Positions 18,144-28,918 of a stretch of DNA of 64,000 bases are shown here, piece by piece. Below the pieces are notes generated by a model. That model was not told the origin of the DNA. It searched no databases and was given only the letters and a program-made list of their open reading frames with translations. Position 1 is the stretch's first letter. Each line of letters starts with the position of its first letter. Origin of the DNA: Sporolactobacillus vineae DSM 21990 = SL153. GTDB taxonomy: Bacteria; Bacillota; Bacilli; Bacillales; Sporolactobacillaceae. The position numbers and the translations under genes were made by a program. The stretch lies in contig NZ_KB899044.1 in NCBI RefSeq assembly GCF_000377985.1, positions 62,001 through 126,000 on the forward strand. Reading direction: 5' to 3'.

Positions 18144-19298
18144 ATGGAAAATGAACTTGAGCTGTTTGCTACGACAGCGATGGGTCTGGAAAGCGTAGCC
18201 GCCTCAGAGCTTAAGAAACTGGGTTACGAGCAACTGACTGTTGAAAATGGAAAGATTACGTTCCCTGGAAAATTGATTGATATTAGCCGGACGAATCTGT
18301 GGCTCAGAACCGCCGACCGCATTCGGCTGAAAATCGGATCATTTAAAGCAATGACCTTCGACAGCCTGTTTGAACAGACTAAGGCATTGCCCTGGGCAGA
18401 ATTTCTACCCGCCAATGCGGCTTTCCCGGTGACGGGGAAATCGCATCAATCCCAGCTGCACAGCGTACCGGACTGTCAGGCAATTGTAAAAAAGGCGATT
18501 GTTGAAAGCATGAAACAGCACTACGCGACCGACTGGTTTGCTGAAGACGGACCGATGTTCAAAATTCAGGTGGCGCTGGATAAAGATGTCGCAACGCTGT
18601 CCATCGATACGAGCGGTGAAGGCCTGCATAAGCGAGGGTACCGTCAATTACATAATCAGGCACCGCTCAAAGAAACGCTGGCCAGCGCGATGATTCTGCT
18701 CAGCCGCTGGACACCGGACCGGCCGTTTGTCGATCCGTTCTGCGGCTCAGGCACGCTTCCGATTGAAGCGGCGATGATCGGTCAGAATATCGCGCCCGGA
18801 TTCAACCGGTCGTTTGTATCGGAACAGTGGCCGTTTTTCCACCAGAAAGAATGGGAAAAAGCCAGAGAAGAAGTTGAAGACCTGGCCAATTACCAGCAGT
18901 CACTGATGATTCTCGGCAGTGATATCGATCATCAGATGATTGAACTGTCCGAGCACAATGCGGCGGAAGCCGGATTCAGCGGACTGATCGACTTTAAACA
19001 GATGCAGGTGGCCGACTTTACCACCAGTCAGGAACATGGCTGTATGATCGGCAATCCGCCGTACGGTGAGCGAATGGGCGACCTTGAACAGATTAAGCAG
19101 ATCTGCCGGGATCTTGGGGAATTATTCAGGCGCTATGAAACCTGGTCGTTTTATTTTATCTCTTCTTTTGCGGATTTTGAAAGCTGCTTCGGCCGCAAAG
19201 TCTCAAAGAAGAGAAAACTGTATAACGGCCGCATCCGGACGGATTACTATCAATATTTTGGAAGAAAACATCCATTCACTGACAACACAAAACGTTGA
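18144..19298 (+). CDS. ypsC: THUMP domain 23S rRNA methyltransferase, YpsC/RlmL type
   Basis: A 384-residue SAM-dependent RNA methyltransferase, the same size as B. subtilis YpsC and homologous to the N2-guanine methyltransferase half of RlmL. The N-terminal ferredoxin-like and THUMP regions (about 1-160) include LELFATTAMGLESV. The catalytic domain has PFVDPFCGSGTLPIEAA near 193, GSDIDHQMIE near 262 and the N6/N2 motif NPPYGERM near 310. GGGAGGT at 18130-18136 fixes ATG 18144 over an in-frame start at 18111. It follows the rnpB terminator, so it should have its own promoter, which I could not see. Confidence 0.9.
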   Translation: MENELELFATTAMGLESVAASELKKLGYEQLTVENGKITFPGKLIDISRTNLWLRTADRIRLKIGSFKAMTFDSLFEQTKALPWAEFLPANAAFPVTGKSHQSQLHSVPDCQAIVKKAIVESMKQHYATDWFAEDGPMFKIQVALDKDVATLSIDTSGEGLHKRGYRQLHNQAPLKETLASAMILLSRWTPDRPFVDPFCGSGTLPIEAAMIGQNIAPGFNRSFVSEQWPFFHQKEWEKAREEVEDLANYQQSLMILGSDIDHQMIELSEHNAAEAGFSGLIDFKQMQVADFTTSQEHGCMIGNPPYGERMGDLEQIKQICRDLGELFRRYETWSFYFISSFADFESCFGRKVSKKRKLYNGRIRTDYYQYFGRKHPFTDNTKR

Positions 19299-19344
19299 TC
19301 ATCACGGGAACGAAGTCTGTCACGTTTTGAAAAAACGCTGTTTA

Positions 19345-19455
19345 GCTTCATTGCTGTTTCCCGCTGCAGTTGCTCGCTTTCCACGGGCGATCCGTGAGCC
19401 TCCCTGCTCGCTGTTCCCGAGGAGCCTCACATCTTCCGCTCCAAACAACAAGGTG
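19345..19455 (+). repeat. Bacillales-type intergenic repeat, long copy
   Basis: This region fills most of the 321-base gap between ypsC and the M32 peptidase gene. It carries the pattern CGCTTTCC-ACGGGCG ... GTGAGCCTCC ... GTTCCCGAGGAG ... CTTCCGCTCC ... CAACA. I recognise this style from many Bacillaceae intergenic regions. Positions 19355-19382 match 37605-37632 on the other strand at 25 of 28 bases, so the element is repeated inside this window. It is GC-rich with several internal inverted segments and no credible reading frame. Its function is unknown. Confidence 0.6.
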
Positions 19456-19619
19456 GAAATAAACAACATTTTTTCACAGAGCTCTCAAAAAAAGAAACAA
19501 TCTGTGTCTTTTCAGCAACCGGCAGGATTATTGCTTCCCGGGATGGAAAATAGACAAAGCAGGTTTTTTAGGATAAATTAAATGAACAGTTATTCCTTCT
19601 GAGAAAAGAGTGATTCAGA

Positions 19620-21131
19620 TTGTCTGTGGACGATACGGTTAAAGCATACAAAAAATATGTCAAAAAGATCATGGATTTTAATGAAGCCATTGCTCTGGCT
19701 GGATGGGACATGCGGACCGGTGCTCCGAAAAAGGGCATTTCGCAGCGCTCCGAAGTTGTCGGAACGCTTTCCGACGAAGTCTTCAAACGGTCGACGTCAC
19801 GGGAAATGAAACATTTTCTGGATCAGCTGGCCGACCCTGACGTTCAGGATCAGCTCAGTCCGGTGACCCGACGGATGGTTGAAAAATCCAAGAAAACGTA
19901 TGACCACTATGTAACGATTCCTGCTGAAGAGAATCAGGCTTATGTCATTCTTCAGTCAGAAGCGCAGAGCGTATGGGACGAAGCCAAAGCGAAAAGCGAC
20001 TTCTCCATGCTGCGTCCTTATCTGGAAAAAATGGTTGCTTTTAAACGAAAGTTTATCGGCTACTGGGGCGTAAAAACAAATAAATACGACGCGCTTCTGG
20101 ACCTGTATGAACCGGGCCTGACCGCTGAAACGATCGATCACGTCTTCGGCAGGCTGCGCGATCATATCGAACCGCTCGTCGCGGCAGTTACAGCTTCTGC
20201 CCATCAGCCGAAAAGTGATTTTCTCCATGTCTTTATTCCGGCCGACAGGCAGAAAGCGTTCTGCAAGCATCTGCTGCGCGAGAACGGCTACGATTTTCAG
20301 GCCGGACGGCTGGATGAAACCGAGCATCCGTTTGAGACGACGCTGAATCCCGGTGACGTTCGGGTAACGGCAAACTTTCAGGAACATGATTTTATGTCCA
20401 CTGTTTTAGGCACGATCCATGAGGGCGGCCATGCCTTCTATGAACAGCATATTTCCCGCGATCTTGTCGGGACGCCGCTGTGCGAAGGCACATCGATGGG
20501 CATTCATGAGTCGCAGTCGCTGTTCTTCGAAAACTTTCTCGGCCGCAGCAAAGCATACTGGGAACTGCATTATGACGAACTGAAAAAAATCGCGGACGGC
20601 CAGTTCGACGCGGTGCCGCTTGACGATTTTTACCGTGCGATTAATCAGTCCCATCCGTCGCTGATCCGGACACTGGCCGATGAGCTGACCTATCCGCTGC
20701 ACATCATGGTGCGCTACGATATTGAAAAGGCATTGTTCAACGGCGACCTGGCAGTCAAGGATTTGCCGGGGGTCTGGAACGAGAAAATGAAAGAATACCT
20801 TGGCATTGTGCCGAAAAACGATCGTGAGGGTGTTCTCCAGGATATTCACTGGCCCGGCGGTGATTTCGGTTATTTCCCGTCTTATGCACTCGGTTACGTC
20901 TATGCCGCACAGTTCAGACATGCGATGGCGCGTGACCTGCCGGACGTTGACGGGCTGATTCGCAGCGGCCGGTTGTCAGAAGTGACCGGCTGGCTGAGTG
21001 AACATATTCATCGCTTCGGCAGTCTTAAAAAGCCGCTGGAGATTCTGAACGACGCAACGGGTGAAGGACCGAACCCGGATTACCTGATTAACTATCTGAC
21101 CAACAAATACAGTGAGATTTATCGGCTGTAA
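19620..21131 (+). CDS. ypwA: M32 family metallocarboxypeptidase (YpwA-like)
   Basis: A 503-residue thermostable carboxypeptidase of family M32, matching B. subtilis YpwA (about 501). The zinc motif HEGGH is at residues 267-271, and the third ligand glutamate lies in GIHESQSLFFEN near 298. DLYEPGLTAE and RITANF-type (RVTANFQEHDF) blocks are also conserved. It is cytoplasmic and trims C-terminal residues with broad specificity. The start is TTG 19620, with AAGAGTGAT just upstream; GTG 19626 is a possible alternative. It is preceded by the intergenic repeat and followed by parE after 68 bases. Confidence 0.93.
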   Translation: MSVDDTVKAYKKYVKKIMDFNEAIALAGWDMRTGAPKKGISQRSEVVGTLSDEVFKRSTSREMKHFLDQLADPDVQDQLSPVTRRMVEKSKKTYDHYVTIPAEENQAYVILQSEAQSVWDEAKAKSDFSMLRPYLEKMVAFKRKFIGYWGVKTNKYDALLDLYEPGLTAETIDHVFGRLRDHIEPLVAAVTASAHQPKSDFLHVFIPADRQKAFCKHLLRENGYDFQAGRLDETEHPFETTLNPGDVRVTANFQEHDFMSTVLGTIHEGGHAFYEQHISRDLVGTPLCEGTSMGIHESQSLFFENFLGRSKAYWELHYDELKKIADGQFDAVPLDDFYRAINQSHPSLIRTLADELTYPLHIMVRYDIEKALFNGDLAVKDLPGVWNEKMKEYLGIVPKNDREGVLQDIHWPGGDFGYFPSYALGYVYAAQFRHAMARDLPDVDGLIRSGRLSEVTGWLSEHIHRFGSLKKPLEILNDATGEGPNPDYLINYLTNKYSEIYRL

Positions 21132-21199
21132 ACGTCCGGCGCAGCGAGCGGATTGGATTGGACCGGCCGCTGCCGCCAACGCCGAAGGGAGTTTTCTGC

Positions 21200-23170
21200 T
21201 TGGCAAAGAATGCATCAGCTTACACAGATGATACGATACAAATACTTGAGGGCCTTGAAGCCGTGCGAAAACGGCCGGGCATGTATATCGGCTCAACGGA
21301 TGCCCGGGGGCTGCATCATCTGGTTTATGAAATTGTCGATAATGGCATCGATGAAGCACTGGCCGGATTCGGCAATGAAATCCGGGTCACGATCCATAAG
21401 GACGGCAGCATCAGCGTCCGTGATTATGGACGCGGCATGCCGACAGGGATTCATAAAACAGGAAAACCGACCGTGGAAGTCATTTTCACTGTTCTGCATG
21501 CCGGAGGAAAATTCGGACAGTCCGGCGGATACAAGACCAGCGGCGGACTGCACGGTGTCGGATCTTCTGTGGTCAACGCGCTGTCCGAATGGCTGGAAGT
21601 CACGATCTGGCGTGACGGTGCTGTTTACAGGCAGCGTTTTGAACACGGCGGTCATCCGGTGACCACGCTGGAGAAAATCGGGACAACCCGTGAAACCGGA
21701 TCGCTGGTCTCCTTCAAACCGGATAAGACGATTTTCAGCACAACTTCCTTTCAATTCGAGGTGCTCAGCGAACGTCTGCGCGAATCGGCCTTTCTCCAGA
21801 AGGGCATGAAGATTGTCCTGACCGATGAGCGCAGCGACAGGCAGGAAGTCTATCACTATGAAGACGGGATCAAGGCGTTCGTCGCTTACCTTAATGAGGA
21901 TAAAGATGTGCTCCATCCCGTTGTGGCGTTCGAAGGCAAAGCCAATGAAATGGAAGTGGACGTGGCCTTCCAGTATAACGACGGTTATTCGGAAAACCTG
22001 ATCTCCTTCGTCAATAATGTCCGCACCAAGGACGGCGGTACCCACGAAAGCGGATTCCGGACAGCACTGACCCGCGTCTTCAACGACTATGCCAGAAAAT
22101 CCGGGTTGCTTAAGGAAAAGGATAAGAACCTGGACGGCAGCGACATCCGTGAGGGTTTCATGGGCATCGTCTCCGTCCGTATTCCTGAACATCTGCTCCA
22201 ATTTGAAGGACAGACCAAGGAGAAACTGGGTACGAGCGAGGCGCGGTCGGCTGTCGATACGGTTGTTTCCGAACAATTAGCCTATTTTCTGGAGGAAAAC
22301 CCTCAGATCAGCGAGATGCTGATCCGGAAATCGATGCGGGCGCGTACGGCTCGTCTGGCGGCGCGCAAAGCGCGTGAAGAAGCCCGCAGCGGCAAGAAGG
22401 GGAAGCGCAAGGAGACGATCCTGAGCGGCAAGCTGACCCCGGCATCGTCAAAAAATGCCGACCGCAATGAGCTTTATCTTGTCGAAGGCGACTCGGCCGG
22501 CGGTTCAGCCAAACAGGGCCGTGACCGGAAGTTCCAGGCTGTGCTCCCGCTGCGCGGGAAAGTCATCAATACACAGAAAGCACGTCTCGAAGACATACTG
22601 AAAAACGAAGAAATCAGCACGCTGATCTATGCCATCGGCGCCGGTGTCGGATCCGATTTTTCCATTAAGGACAGCAATTACAATAAAATTGTGATCATGA
22701 CCGATGCCGATAACGACGGGGCCCATATTCAGGTCCTGCTGCTGACTTTTTTTTACCGGTACATGCGGCCGCTGATCGAAGCAGGCAAAGTTTACATCGC
22801 GCTGCCGCCGCTCTATAAAGTCAGCAAGGGGACAGGCAAGCATGAGTCACTTGAATATGCCTGGGACGACAGTGGACTAAAGACCGCCATTCAGCATATC
22901 GGTAAAGGATACACCATTCAGCGCTATAAGGGGCTCGGCGAAATGAATGCCGACCAGCTGTGGGAGACGACGATGAATCCGCAGTCCCGCACACTGATCC
23001 GGGTCCGGATTGACGATCAGGCGTTTGCCGAACGACGGGTGACCACCCTGATGGGGGACAAGGTCGAACCGCGCCGGAAGTGGATTGAATCGCACGTTGC
23101 TTTCGGACTGGATGAAGAGACGAACATACTGGAGAACGAGAACCTGACGGTCGTGAAAGGTGCTGAGTAA
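21200..23170 (+). CDS. parE: DNA topoisomerase IV subunit B (ParE)
   Basis: ATPase subunit of topoisomerase IV, which decatenates sister chromosomes. At 656 residues it matches B. subtilis ParE. The GHKL ATPase motifs [25 protein letters not shown] and [16 protein letters not shown] lie within residues 40-125. TOPRIM follows with [16 protein letters not shown] near 427 and [11 protein letters not shown] near 500. A C-terminal YKGLGEMN block is present. TTG 21200 preceded by GAAGGGAG is the likely start; the frame is open back to 21158 but has no binding site there. ParE rather than GyrB is shown by the missing GyrB-specific features and by parC five bases downstream. Confidence 0.96.
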   Translation: MAKNASAYTDDTIQILEGLEAVRKRPGMYIGSTDARGLHHLVYEIVDNGIDEALAGFGNEIRVTIHKDGSISVRDYGRGMPTGIHKTGKPTVEVIFTVLHAGGKFGQSGGYKTSGGLHGVGSSVVNALSEWLEVTIWRDGAVYRQRFEHGGHPVTTLEKIGTTRETGSLVSFKPDKTIFSTTSFQFEVLSERLRESAFLQKGMKIVLTDERSDRQEVYHYEDGIKAFVAYLNEDKDVLHPVVAFEGKANEMEVDVAFQYNDGYSENLISFVNNVRTKDGGTHESGFRTALTRVFNDYARKSGLLKEKDKNLDGSDIREGFMGIVSVRIPEHLLQFEGQTKEKLGTSEARSAVDTVVSEQLAYFLEENPQISEMLIRKSMRARTARLAARKAREEARSGKKGKRKETILSGKLTPASSKNADRNELYLVEGDSAGGSAKQGRDRKFQAVLPLRGKVINTQKARLEDILKNEEISTLIYAIGAGVGSDFSIKDSNYNKIVIMTDADNDGAHIQVLLLTFFYRYMRPLIEAGKVYIALPPLYKVSKGTGKHESLEYAWDDSGLKTAIQHIGKGYTIQRYKGLGEMNADQLWETTMNPQSRTLIRVRIDDQAFAERRVTTLMGDKVEPRRKWIESHVAFGLDEETNILENENLTVVKGAE

Positions 23171-23175
23171 TTTCA

Positions 23176-25620
23176 ATGAGCCAGGAAAAACTGCTGGATC
23201 TGCCGCTTGAAGAAGTCATCGGCGACCGGTTCGGAATATACAGTAAATACATTATTCAGGAACGTGCGCTTCCGGATGTGCGGGACGGATTGAAACCGGT
23301 TCAGCGCCGGATTCTTTACGCCATGTTCCGCGATGGAAACACGAGTGACAAGCCGTTTCGAAAATCGGCGAAAACGGTGGGTAATGTCATCGGCAATTAC
23401 CATCCGCACGGGGACTCATCGGTGTATGAGGCAATGGTCCGGATGAGCCAGGACTGGAAGGTCCGGATGCCGTTGATCGAAATGCACGGAAATAACGGCA
23501 GTCTGGATGGCGACCCTGCGGCGGCAATGCGCTACACGGAAGCCAGGCTGTCGAAAATTTCCGCCGAGCTGCTTCGGGATATGGATGCGGAGACCGTGGA
23601 TTACGTCTCAAACTTTGACGATACGCTGAAGGAACCGATCGTGCTGCCTTCCCGTTTTCCAAATTTGCTGGTCAACGGATCCACCGGGATCTCAGCCGGA
23701 TACGCGACGGAGATCCCGCCGCATAATCTGGTGGAAATCATTGATGCCACAATCATGCTGATGGAGCAGCCGGACTGCACGGTGAAAGATCTGATGACTG
23801 TCGTCAAGGGGCCTGATTTTCCTTCCGGCGGAATCGTTCAGGGTATTGACGGGATTCGGAAAGCCTATGAAACCGGCCGCGGGAAGATCATTCTCCGGGG
23901 CCGGACGCATGTGGACGACCTGCGCGGCGGACGCCAGCAAATCGTTATTACCGAACTGCCTTATGAGGTGAACAAAGCCCTGCTCGTCAAAAAGATGGAC
24001 GAACTCCGGCTGGACCACAAGGTTGAAGGCGTTTCGGAAGTCCGTGATGAGACGGACCGTACCGGCTTGCGGATCGTTATTGAATTGAAGAAAGATGCCG
24101 ATGCAAAAGGCATTCTGAACTATTACTTCAAGAATACAGATCTGCAGATTTCCTACAATTTTAATATGGTCGCCATTGACCATAAGGCGCCCCGTCAGCT
24201 GGGACTGAAACAGATTCTCGAGGCCTATGTCGCGCACCAGAAAGAAGTCGTGACCCGCCGTTCACAGTTCGAACTGCAGAAAAGCAAGGAACGCCAGCAC
24301 ATCGTTCAGGGTTTGATTAAAGCAGTATCGATCCTTGACGACGTCATCCGTGTGATCCGCGCTTCCAAAGATAAGAAGAATGCCAAGCAGAATCTGTCCG
24401 AATCGTTCGGATTTACTGAAGCTCAGGCGGAAGCAATTGTCAATCTGCAGTTGTATCGCCTGACGAACACGGACATTCTGACGCTCCAAAAAGAAGAAGG
24501 CGAACTGGCAAAAATTATCAAACGTCTTGAGGGGATCCTCGGATCCGAAAGAAAACTGGTTTCCGTCATTAAAAAAGAATTAACGGAGATCAGGGAGAAG
24601 TATCAGGATGCACGCCGGACGACGATCGAGTCGAAGATTGAGGAGATCAAAATTGATCTTGAGGTGACTGTGGCTTCCGAAGACGTGATCGTGATGCTCA
24701 CGAAACACGGTTATATCAAACGCGCCAGCCTGAGGTCTTTTGCAGCAAGCAATGATGACGCCGTCGCCATGAAGGACACCGATCATGTGCTGTTTCAGCA
24801 GCAGATGAATACGACCGATACGCTGCTTGTCTTCACGGATAAGGGGCGCTATCTGCTCTTCCCGGTTCACGAGATCCCCGACAAACGGTGGAAGGACCTG
24901 GGCCAGAACGTCACCAGCCTCATTCAGATCGAGCCGGATGAACAGACGATTGCGGCCATTCCAATCAGTGATTTTAACGAAGAGAACAATTATCTCACCT
25001 TTATTACGCGTCATGGAATGGTCAAACGGTCGGCACTCTCTGAATATCAGGCACAGCGCAGGTCAAGACCACTGACCGCATTAAATCTGAAGAAAGGGGA
25101 CATCTGCCTGAATGTCTTCCTGACAGACGGAAAAAGGGATCTGTTTCTCGCAACTTATGACGGGTACGGACTCCGTTTTCCCGAAGAAGAAGCCGGAACC
25201 GTGGGTATCCGCGCTTCAGGCGTTAAGGCCATCCAGCTGAAGGGTGACGATCGGGTGGCCGCGGGCTTCGCCTTTGCCCCGGAGGTTAATCCGGATGTCC
25301 TGATTGCCACCGACCGGGGTTCGGTGAAGAAAATGCGGCTGCTTGCCCAGATGGAGCAGAGCCATCGCGCGCGCCGCGGATTGCTGATTCTGCGTGAATT
25401 GAAAACAAAGCCGCATCATGTTGCTGCGGCTTTACCGGCCGGTCCGACAGATAAAATCCAGTTGCTGACCGACAAAGGAAAAGCCGTATCGCTTTCCGCT
25501 TCGGAAGTGCGCGATTCGGATCGTTACAATAACGGGTCTTTTGTCTTTGATCAGGATGAGGACGGCAGCGTCGTCGATGCCTGGAAAGATCCGGAAAAGA
25601 ATGACGGCGGAACGAATTAA
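23176..25620 (+). CDS. parC: DNA topoisomerase IV subunit A (ParC)
   Basis: DNA cleavage subunit of topoisomerase IV, 814 residues. The active-site tyrosine is Y120 in [10 protein letters not shown]. The quinolone-resistance region keeps the sensitive-type residues S81 and E85 in [10 protein letters not shown] coiled-coil tower (about 370-490) and a C-terminal beta-pinwheel with degenerate repeats (such as [12 protein letters not shown]) complete the subunit. It is five bases from parE, so the two are co-translated. Its stop overlaps the stop of a convergent membrane-protein gene by three bases. The start is ATG 23176 with AAAGGTG 12 bases upstream. Confidence 0.97.
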   Translation: MSQEKLLDLPLEEVIGDRFGIYSKYIIQERALPDVRDGLKPVQRRILYAMFRDGNTSDKPFRKSAKTVGNVIGNYHPHGDSSVYEAMVRMSQDWKVRMPLIEMHGNNGSLDGDPAAAMRYTEARLSKISAELLRDMDAETVDYVSNFDDTLKEPIVLPSRFPNLLVNGSTGISAGYATEIPPHNLVEIIDATIMLMEQPDCTVKDLMTVVKGPDFPSGGIVQGIDGIRKAYETGRGKIILRGRTHVDDLRGGRQQIVITELPYEVNKALLVKKMDELRLDHKVEGVSEVRDETDRTGLRIVIELKKDADAKGILNYYFKNTDLQISYNFNMVAIDHKAPRQLGLKQILEAYVAHQKEVVTRRSQFELQKSKERQHIVQGLIKAVSILDDVIRVIRASKDKKNAKQNLSESFGFTEAQAEAIVNLQLYRLTNTDILTLQKEEGELAKIIKRLEGILGSERKLVSVIKKELTEIREKYQDARRTTIESKIEEIKIDLEVTVASEDVIVMLTKHGYIKRASLRSFAASNDDAVAMKDTDHVLFQQQMNTTDTLLVFTDKGRYLLFPVHEIPDKRWKDLGQNVTSLIQIEPDEQTIAAIPISDFNEENNYLTFITRHGMVKRSALSEYQAQRRSRPLTALNLKKGDICLNVFLTDGKRDLFLATYDGYGLRFPEEEAGTVGIRASGVKAIQLKGDDRVAAGFAFAPEVNPDVLIATDRGSVKKMRLLAQMEQSHRARRGLLILRELKTKPHHVAAALPAGPTDKIQLLTDKGKAVSLSASEVRDSDRYNNGSFVFDQDEDGSVVDAWKDPEKNDGGTN

Positions 25621-26138
25621 TTCGAACGCTGCCTGAAGGATGACCTGCTTTTTGCAATTTGATTGACAAAATAATGGTAATACAGTAGGGTCAGACTAAG
25701 CACGAACAAATACACAGGAAAAGACTGCAGTAATGTGTAGCCTTTATTGTAGTGATAGACACCTGCCAGCCAGGCTGCCCCCTCAGACAGTATCGAAAAG
25801 ACCGCCCATCCGATGACGTATGCGAATACGCCCAGTCGTGTCTTTCGGATCACTGTCAGACCGGAGAGGTAAATGTAAGTGAATGGTGTGTACATGAAAT
25901 ATGAGAGTAAATCCCATATTGTAAACGAACCACTGTCGTTGACATCATAATAATTAAACGGTGGTTTTGCCAGGGTTTGGTCGAACAGGGTGACAAAATA
26001 AAATCCGATCAGGAACATCGTCAGCCTTTGAGGACGGGTAAACTTTCGCGGAAACAGAGTGATCACAAAAAAACCGGCGATGCTGACGGTCAGGATGAAC
26101 CATTCATTGATTTCCAGTATTTCAGCCAGATAACTCAT
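25617..26138 (-). CDS. small polytopic membrane protein, CBO0543-like
   Basis: About 173 residues with five likely membrane helices. [23 protein letters not shown] near residue 45 and [18 protein letters not shown] near 125 resemble the CBO0543 family of spore-former membrane proteins of unknown function. I recognise the style rather than a specific homologue. The ATG at 26138 overlaps the TGA of the upstream gene (ATGA), so the two are translationally coupled; a longer in-frame start at 26210 would lie inside that gene. It converges on parC with overlapping stop codons. The base composition is more AT-rich than its neighbours. Confidence 0.65.
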   Translation of the reverse strand: MSYLAEILEINEWFILTVSIAGFFVITLFPRKFTRPQRLTMFLIGFYFVTLFDQTLAKPPFNYYDVNDSGSFTIWDLLSYFMYTPFTYIYLSGLTVIRKTRLGVFAYVIGWAVFSILSEGAAWLAGVYHYNKGYTLLQSFPVYLFVLSLTLLYYHYFVNQIAKSRSSFRQRSN

Positions 26139-26599
26139 GGATCTTTGACCGTTTCCATCTGATTTTTTGCCGACCACCGGAAAAGTTGATGAAGCAGCAG
26201 CATCGTGCACAAGTAAAAAGCCGTGAATGCAAAAATGTAAGGGACATGTGTCACGATTGTTAACCGCTCATCGAGTCTAATGTAACTTCCGGTAACCAGT
26301 GAAAACACGGTCAGAAAGAGGATCTGCACAGGCCAATTCCGACGTGTTATCCAACCGATGAACAGAACGGTCAGAAGAGGAAAAAGGAGATTACGATTCA
26401 GGAGGAAAACAGTCTCCTCGCTCATGCCGAACTTCATGTCCGGAGATTGCAGACTCGCTGCCGGAATCGAAAAGAGCAGCATAATAATAATCGAACTGGC
26501 TAAAAAGAGGAACAGCCATTCTTCCTTAGTCAGGCGTCCTGGGAACAGAACCATCAGACTGAGGGTCAGCCAAAGCAAACAAGGGGTAATGGTCAGCAA
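26135..26599 (-). CDS. small polytopic membrane protein
   Basis: A 154-residue protein with four or five hydrophobic helices and short basic loops (FIGWITRRNW, HQLFRWSAKNQ). I do not recognise a family with certainty; its size, topology and coupling to the downstream CBO0543-like gene suggest a paralogous pair. It starts at TTG 26599 with AGGAGAAGGTG nearby, a strong ribosome binding site that makes the gene credible. Like its partner it is AT-rich relative to parC. No enzymatic motif is visible. Confidence 0.6.
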   Translation of the reverse strand: MLTITPCLLWLTLSLMVLFPGRLTKEEWLFLFLASSIIIMLLFSIPAASLQSPDMKFGMSEETVFLLNRNLLFPLLTVLFIGWITRRNWPVQILFLTVFSLVTGSYIRLDERLTIVTHVPYIFAFTAFYLCTMLLLHQLFRWSAKNQMETVKDP

Positions 26600-26828
26600 T
26601 AGTGCAGCACCTTCTCCTGGAGCATCTTGTCTTAATTATCTTGTTCTGATTGGTCAGATTTCATGCGGATGAAAATATCTCCCGGCCGGTTTATTCTTTC
26701 AGTGTTATTTCAGACTTTCGGTTTAGGATGAGGTACAAGAGACAGGCCGGCGGATGCATTGATCATCCGTCGCCGATGTCAGTACGATGGATTCATTAGC
26801 CTGGTGAACAGTTTATGGAGGGATTAAT

Positions 26829-27845
26829 TTGGGAGAAACTCAGGAGCTTTACGATATCACAATTATCGGTGGTGGTCCCACCGGGCTTTTTGCCGCATTC
26901 TATGCCGGTTTACGGCAGATGAAAGTCAAAATTATTGAGAGTCTGCCGCAGCTTGGGGGGCAGCTGGGCACGCTCTATCCGGAGAAAGAAATTTTTGATG
27001 TTGCCGGTTTTCCGAAGATTAAAGCGAAGGATCTGGCAAAAAATCTGATTGCTCAGGCGAAGCAATTCCATCCGGATGTTGTCCTGGATGAACGCGTGGC
27101 TGCACTGGATCGTGACAAAGATCATTTTGTGATCACTTCGGAATCGGGCAACCGTCACCTGACGCGAACGGTACTGATTACTGCAGGCGTCGGTGCGTTC
27201 TCACCGCGTCCGCTGAAAGTTGAAGGCGCGGAACAGTACCAGGATAAGAATATGCACTATTATGTGGATGATATGAACCGGTTCGCCGGTAAGCGGGTCG
27301 TTATCCTCGGTGGCGGTGATTCTGCCGTCGACTGGGCGCTTACCCTGGAGCAGATCGCTTCTGAAGTGGCAATCGTTCACCGCCGGGATCAATTCCGCGC
27401 GCATGAGAAAAGTGTTGAAAAATTGAAACAGTCAACGGTTAAGATTTACACCCCATTTACAGCTAAATCAATCATTGGCGATCAAGACAAGATCGACCAG
27501 CTGGTCATCGGTGAGGTCAGAGGCGATCGGGAAGAAACCCTTCCGCTCGATGATCTGATCGTCAATTACGGTTTTGTCTCCGCACTGGGACCGATTAAGG
27601 ACTGGCCGCTTAATTTTGAAAAGAATGCCATCGTCGTTAATACCAGAATGGAAACAAGTATCCCTGGTATTTATGCTGCCGGTGATATTGCTTCATATCC
27701 TGGTAAAATAAAGCTGATTGCGACCGGTTTCGGTGAAGCACCGACGGCAGTGAATAATGCGAAGCATTACCTCGATCCGGATTCGAGAACGCAGCCGATG
27801 CACAGTTCCAGCTCCGGAGAACTGTTTTCTAAGGAAAATGCCTGA
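26829..27845 (+). CDS. ferredoxin--NADP(+) reductase, YumC type
   Basis: A 338-residue thioredoxin reductase-like flavoprotein lacking the CxxC redox pair, as in ferredoxin-NADP reductase type 2 (B. subtilis YumC). The FAD motif [18 protein letters not shown] is near residue 10, the NADPH motif [15 protein letters not shown] near 156, and the second FAD block [25 protein letters not shown] is split here as [13 protein letters not shown] and IATGFGEA near 280-305. TTG 26829 is preceded by TGGAGGGA. A possible promoter is TTGATC (26759-26764), 18 bases, TACGAT (26783-26788). It transfers electrons between NADPH and ferredoxin or flavodoxin. A terminator follows. Confidence 0.92.
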   Translation: MGETQELYDITIIGGGPTGLFAAFYAGLRQMKVKIIESLPQLGGQLGTLYPEKEIFDVAGFPKIKAKDLAKNLIAQAKQFHPDVVLDERVAALDRDKDHFVITSESGNRHLTRTVLITAGVGAFSPRPLKVEGAEQYQDKNMHYYVDDMNRFAGKRVVILGGGDSAVDWALTLEQIASEVAIVHRRDQFRAHEKSVEKLKQSTVKIYTPFTAKSIIGDQDKIDQLVIGEVRGDREETLPLDDLIVNYGFVSALGPIKDWPLNFEKNAIVVNTRMETSIPGIYAAGDIASYPGKIKLIATGFGEAPTAVNNAKHYLDPDSRTQPMHSSSSGELFSKENA

Positions 27846-27872
27846 TTCGTGCGTTTTTCAGTATTCTTTGAG

Positions 27873-27906
27873 GCCCGGTATTCTCATTCTGAATGCCGGG
27901 CTTTAT
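27873..27906 (+). terminator. terminator after the ferredoxin reductase gene
   Basis: GCCCGGTATTC (27873-27883) pairs with GAATGCCGGGC (27891-27901) across 11 pairs with one G-T, seven-base loop, then TTTATT. Confidence 0.85.
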
Positions 27907-27977
27907 TACTGCGCTGCGTAATCTGTCTGCATCGCTTTTGTTTCGAACTGAGTATCGTTTTTTCTCCGGCTTTCCCG

Positions 27978-27983
27978 TATAAT
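27978..27983 (+). promoter_or_regulatory. -10 element of the GNAT/methyltransferase pair
   Basis: A perfect TATAAT lies 33 bases before the GNAT start codon. The -35 at 17 bases (TCGTTT) is poor, so only the -10 is supported. Confidence 0.4.
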
Positions 27984-28016
27984 GAGCTTACATAACGAAT
28001 TGATGGAGACGATGGA

Positions 28017-28913
28017 ATGATCATTAAAAAATATGCCCGTCTGAATTCTGAGACAACAGAGGAACTGCGAAAACTTGAAAACGTTTGCCGGACGTATAAC
28101 CGGATACAAAGCGAGCCGGTTTATCTGGATATATCCCTGCATTATGACAAAAGGATCTGTCACACTTTCATTGCATATGAGTCGGGACAGGCAGTCAGTT
28201 TTGTCCACTTATTTCTTCCGACAGCCCGCGAGGCGGAACTGACCGCAATGACTCATCCGGATTATCGCGGCCAGGGCTATTTCACTGCTTTGCTTTTCTC
28301 AGTAGAAGAAGAACTGAATAAATACAGGATTCCTGATCTTTTATTTGTTTCCGATCATGTCCAGTCGGCACAAAATGAAAGCATGCTGGAACATCTTGAT
28401 GCGACCTATGACTTTTCCGAATATGTGATGACCGTTCAGCGTCAGGAATGGAACAATTCGACAACGGACAATGGGCTGATTCTGGAAAAAGCGGAATACA
28501 AAGATCTTGATGACCTGACGGCTCTGAGCGTCGCCGCTTTCAATGACAGTCCCGAAGATGCAAGGAGGCTGGCGGAAAAGGCGCTGCTATCAGGTTCAAG
28601 AGAAGGGTTCAAGGCCGTTTTCAAAGGCAAGGTCGTCGGCATGCTAAGTATCGATTATGAAGAAAAGGACCCCGGAATTTTCGGATTCGCCATTCATCCG
28701 GAGTATCAGAAGAAAGGATTCGGACGCCGGCTAATGTCGCTGATCCTCATCCATTTGTTTGAACGCGGTGCGCTCTGCGTCAAGCTGGAAGTGGACAGTA
28801 AAAATGCTCATGCACTGCATTTGTATCAGAAAATCGGTTTCAAGGCCGTTTCCGGCTATGATTACTATCGAAAGCCTTTGAATAAACACGTGATCGGACA
28901 GGAGATTGAGTAA
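28017..28913 (+). CDS. tandem GNAT acetyltransferase
   Basis: A 298-residue protein with two GNAT folds. The N-terminal one (about 10-145) has the acetyl-CoA loop HPDYRGQGYFTALL. The C-terminal one (about 155-295) has HPEYQKKGFGRRLM and the NAHALHLYQKIGFK tail motif. Both retain the Q/RxxGxG/A loop, so both may bind acetyl-CoA. The substrate is unknown; single-domain relatives acetylate ribosomal proteins, amines or antibiotics. GGAG upstream of ATG 28017 is a good site. Five bases separate it from the methyltransferase fusion gene, implying an operon. Confidence 0.85.
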   Translation: MIIKKYARLNSETTEELRKLENVCRTYNRIQSEPVYLDISLHYDKRICHTFIAYESGQAVSFVHLFLPTAREAELTAMTHPDYRGQGYFTALLFSVEEELNKYRIPDLLFVSDHVQSAQNESMLEHLDATYDFSEYVMTVQRQEWNNSTTDNGLILEKAEYKDLDDLTALSVAAFNDSPEDARRLAEKALLSGSREGFKAVFKGKVVGMLSIDYEEKDPGIFGFAIHPEYQKKGFGRRLMSLILIHLFERGALCVKLEVDSKNAHALHLYQKIGFKAVSGYDYYRKPLNKHVIGQEIE

Positions 28914-28918
28914 GAACG

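Noticed and set aside
21293-22276. 327-codon open frame on the minus strand
   Set aside because: Antisense to the conserved ParE ATPase coding region; low-complexity translation without motifs.
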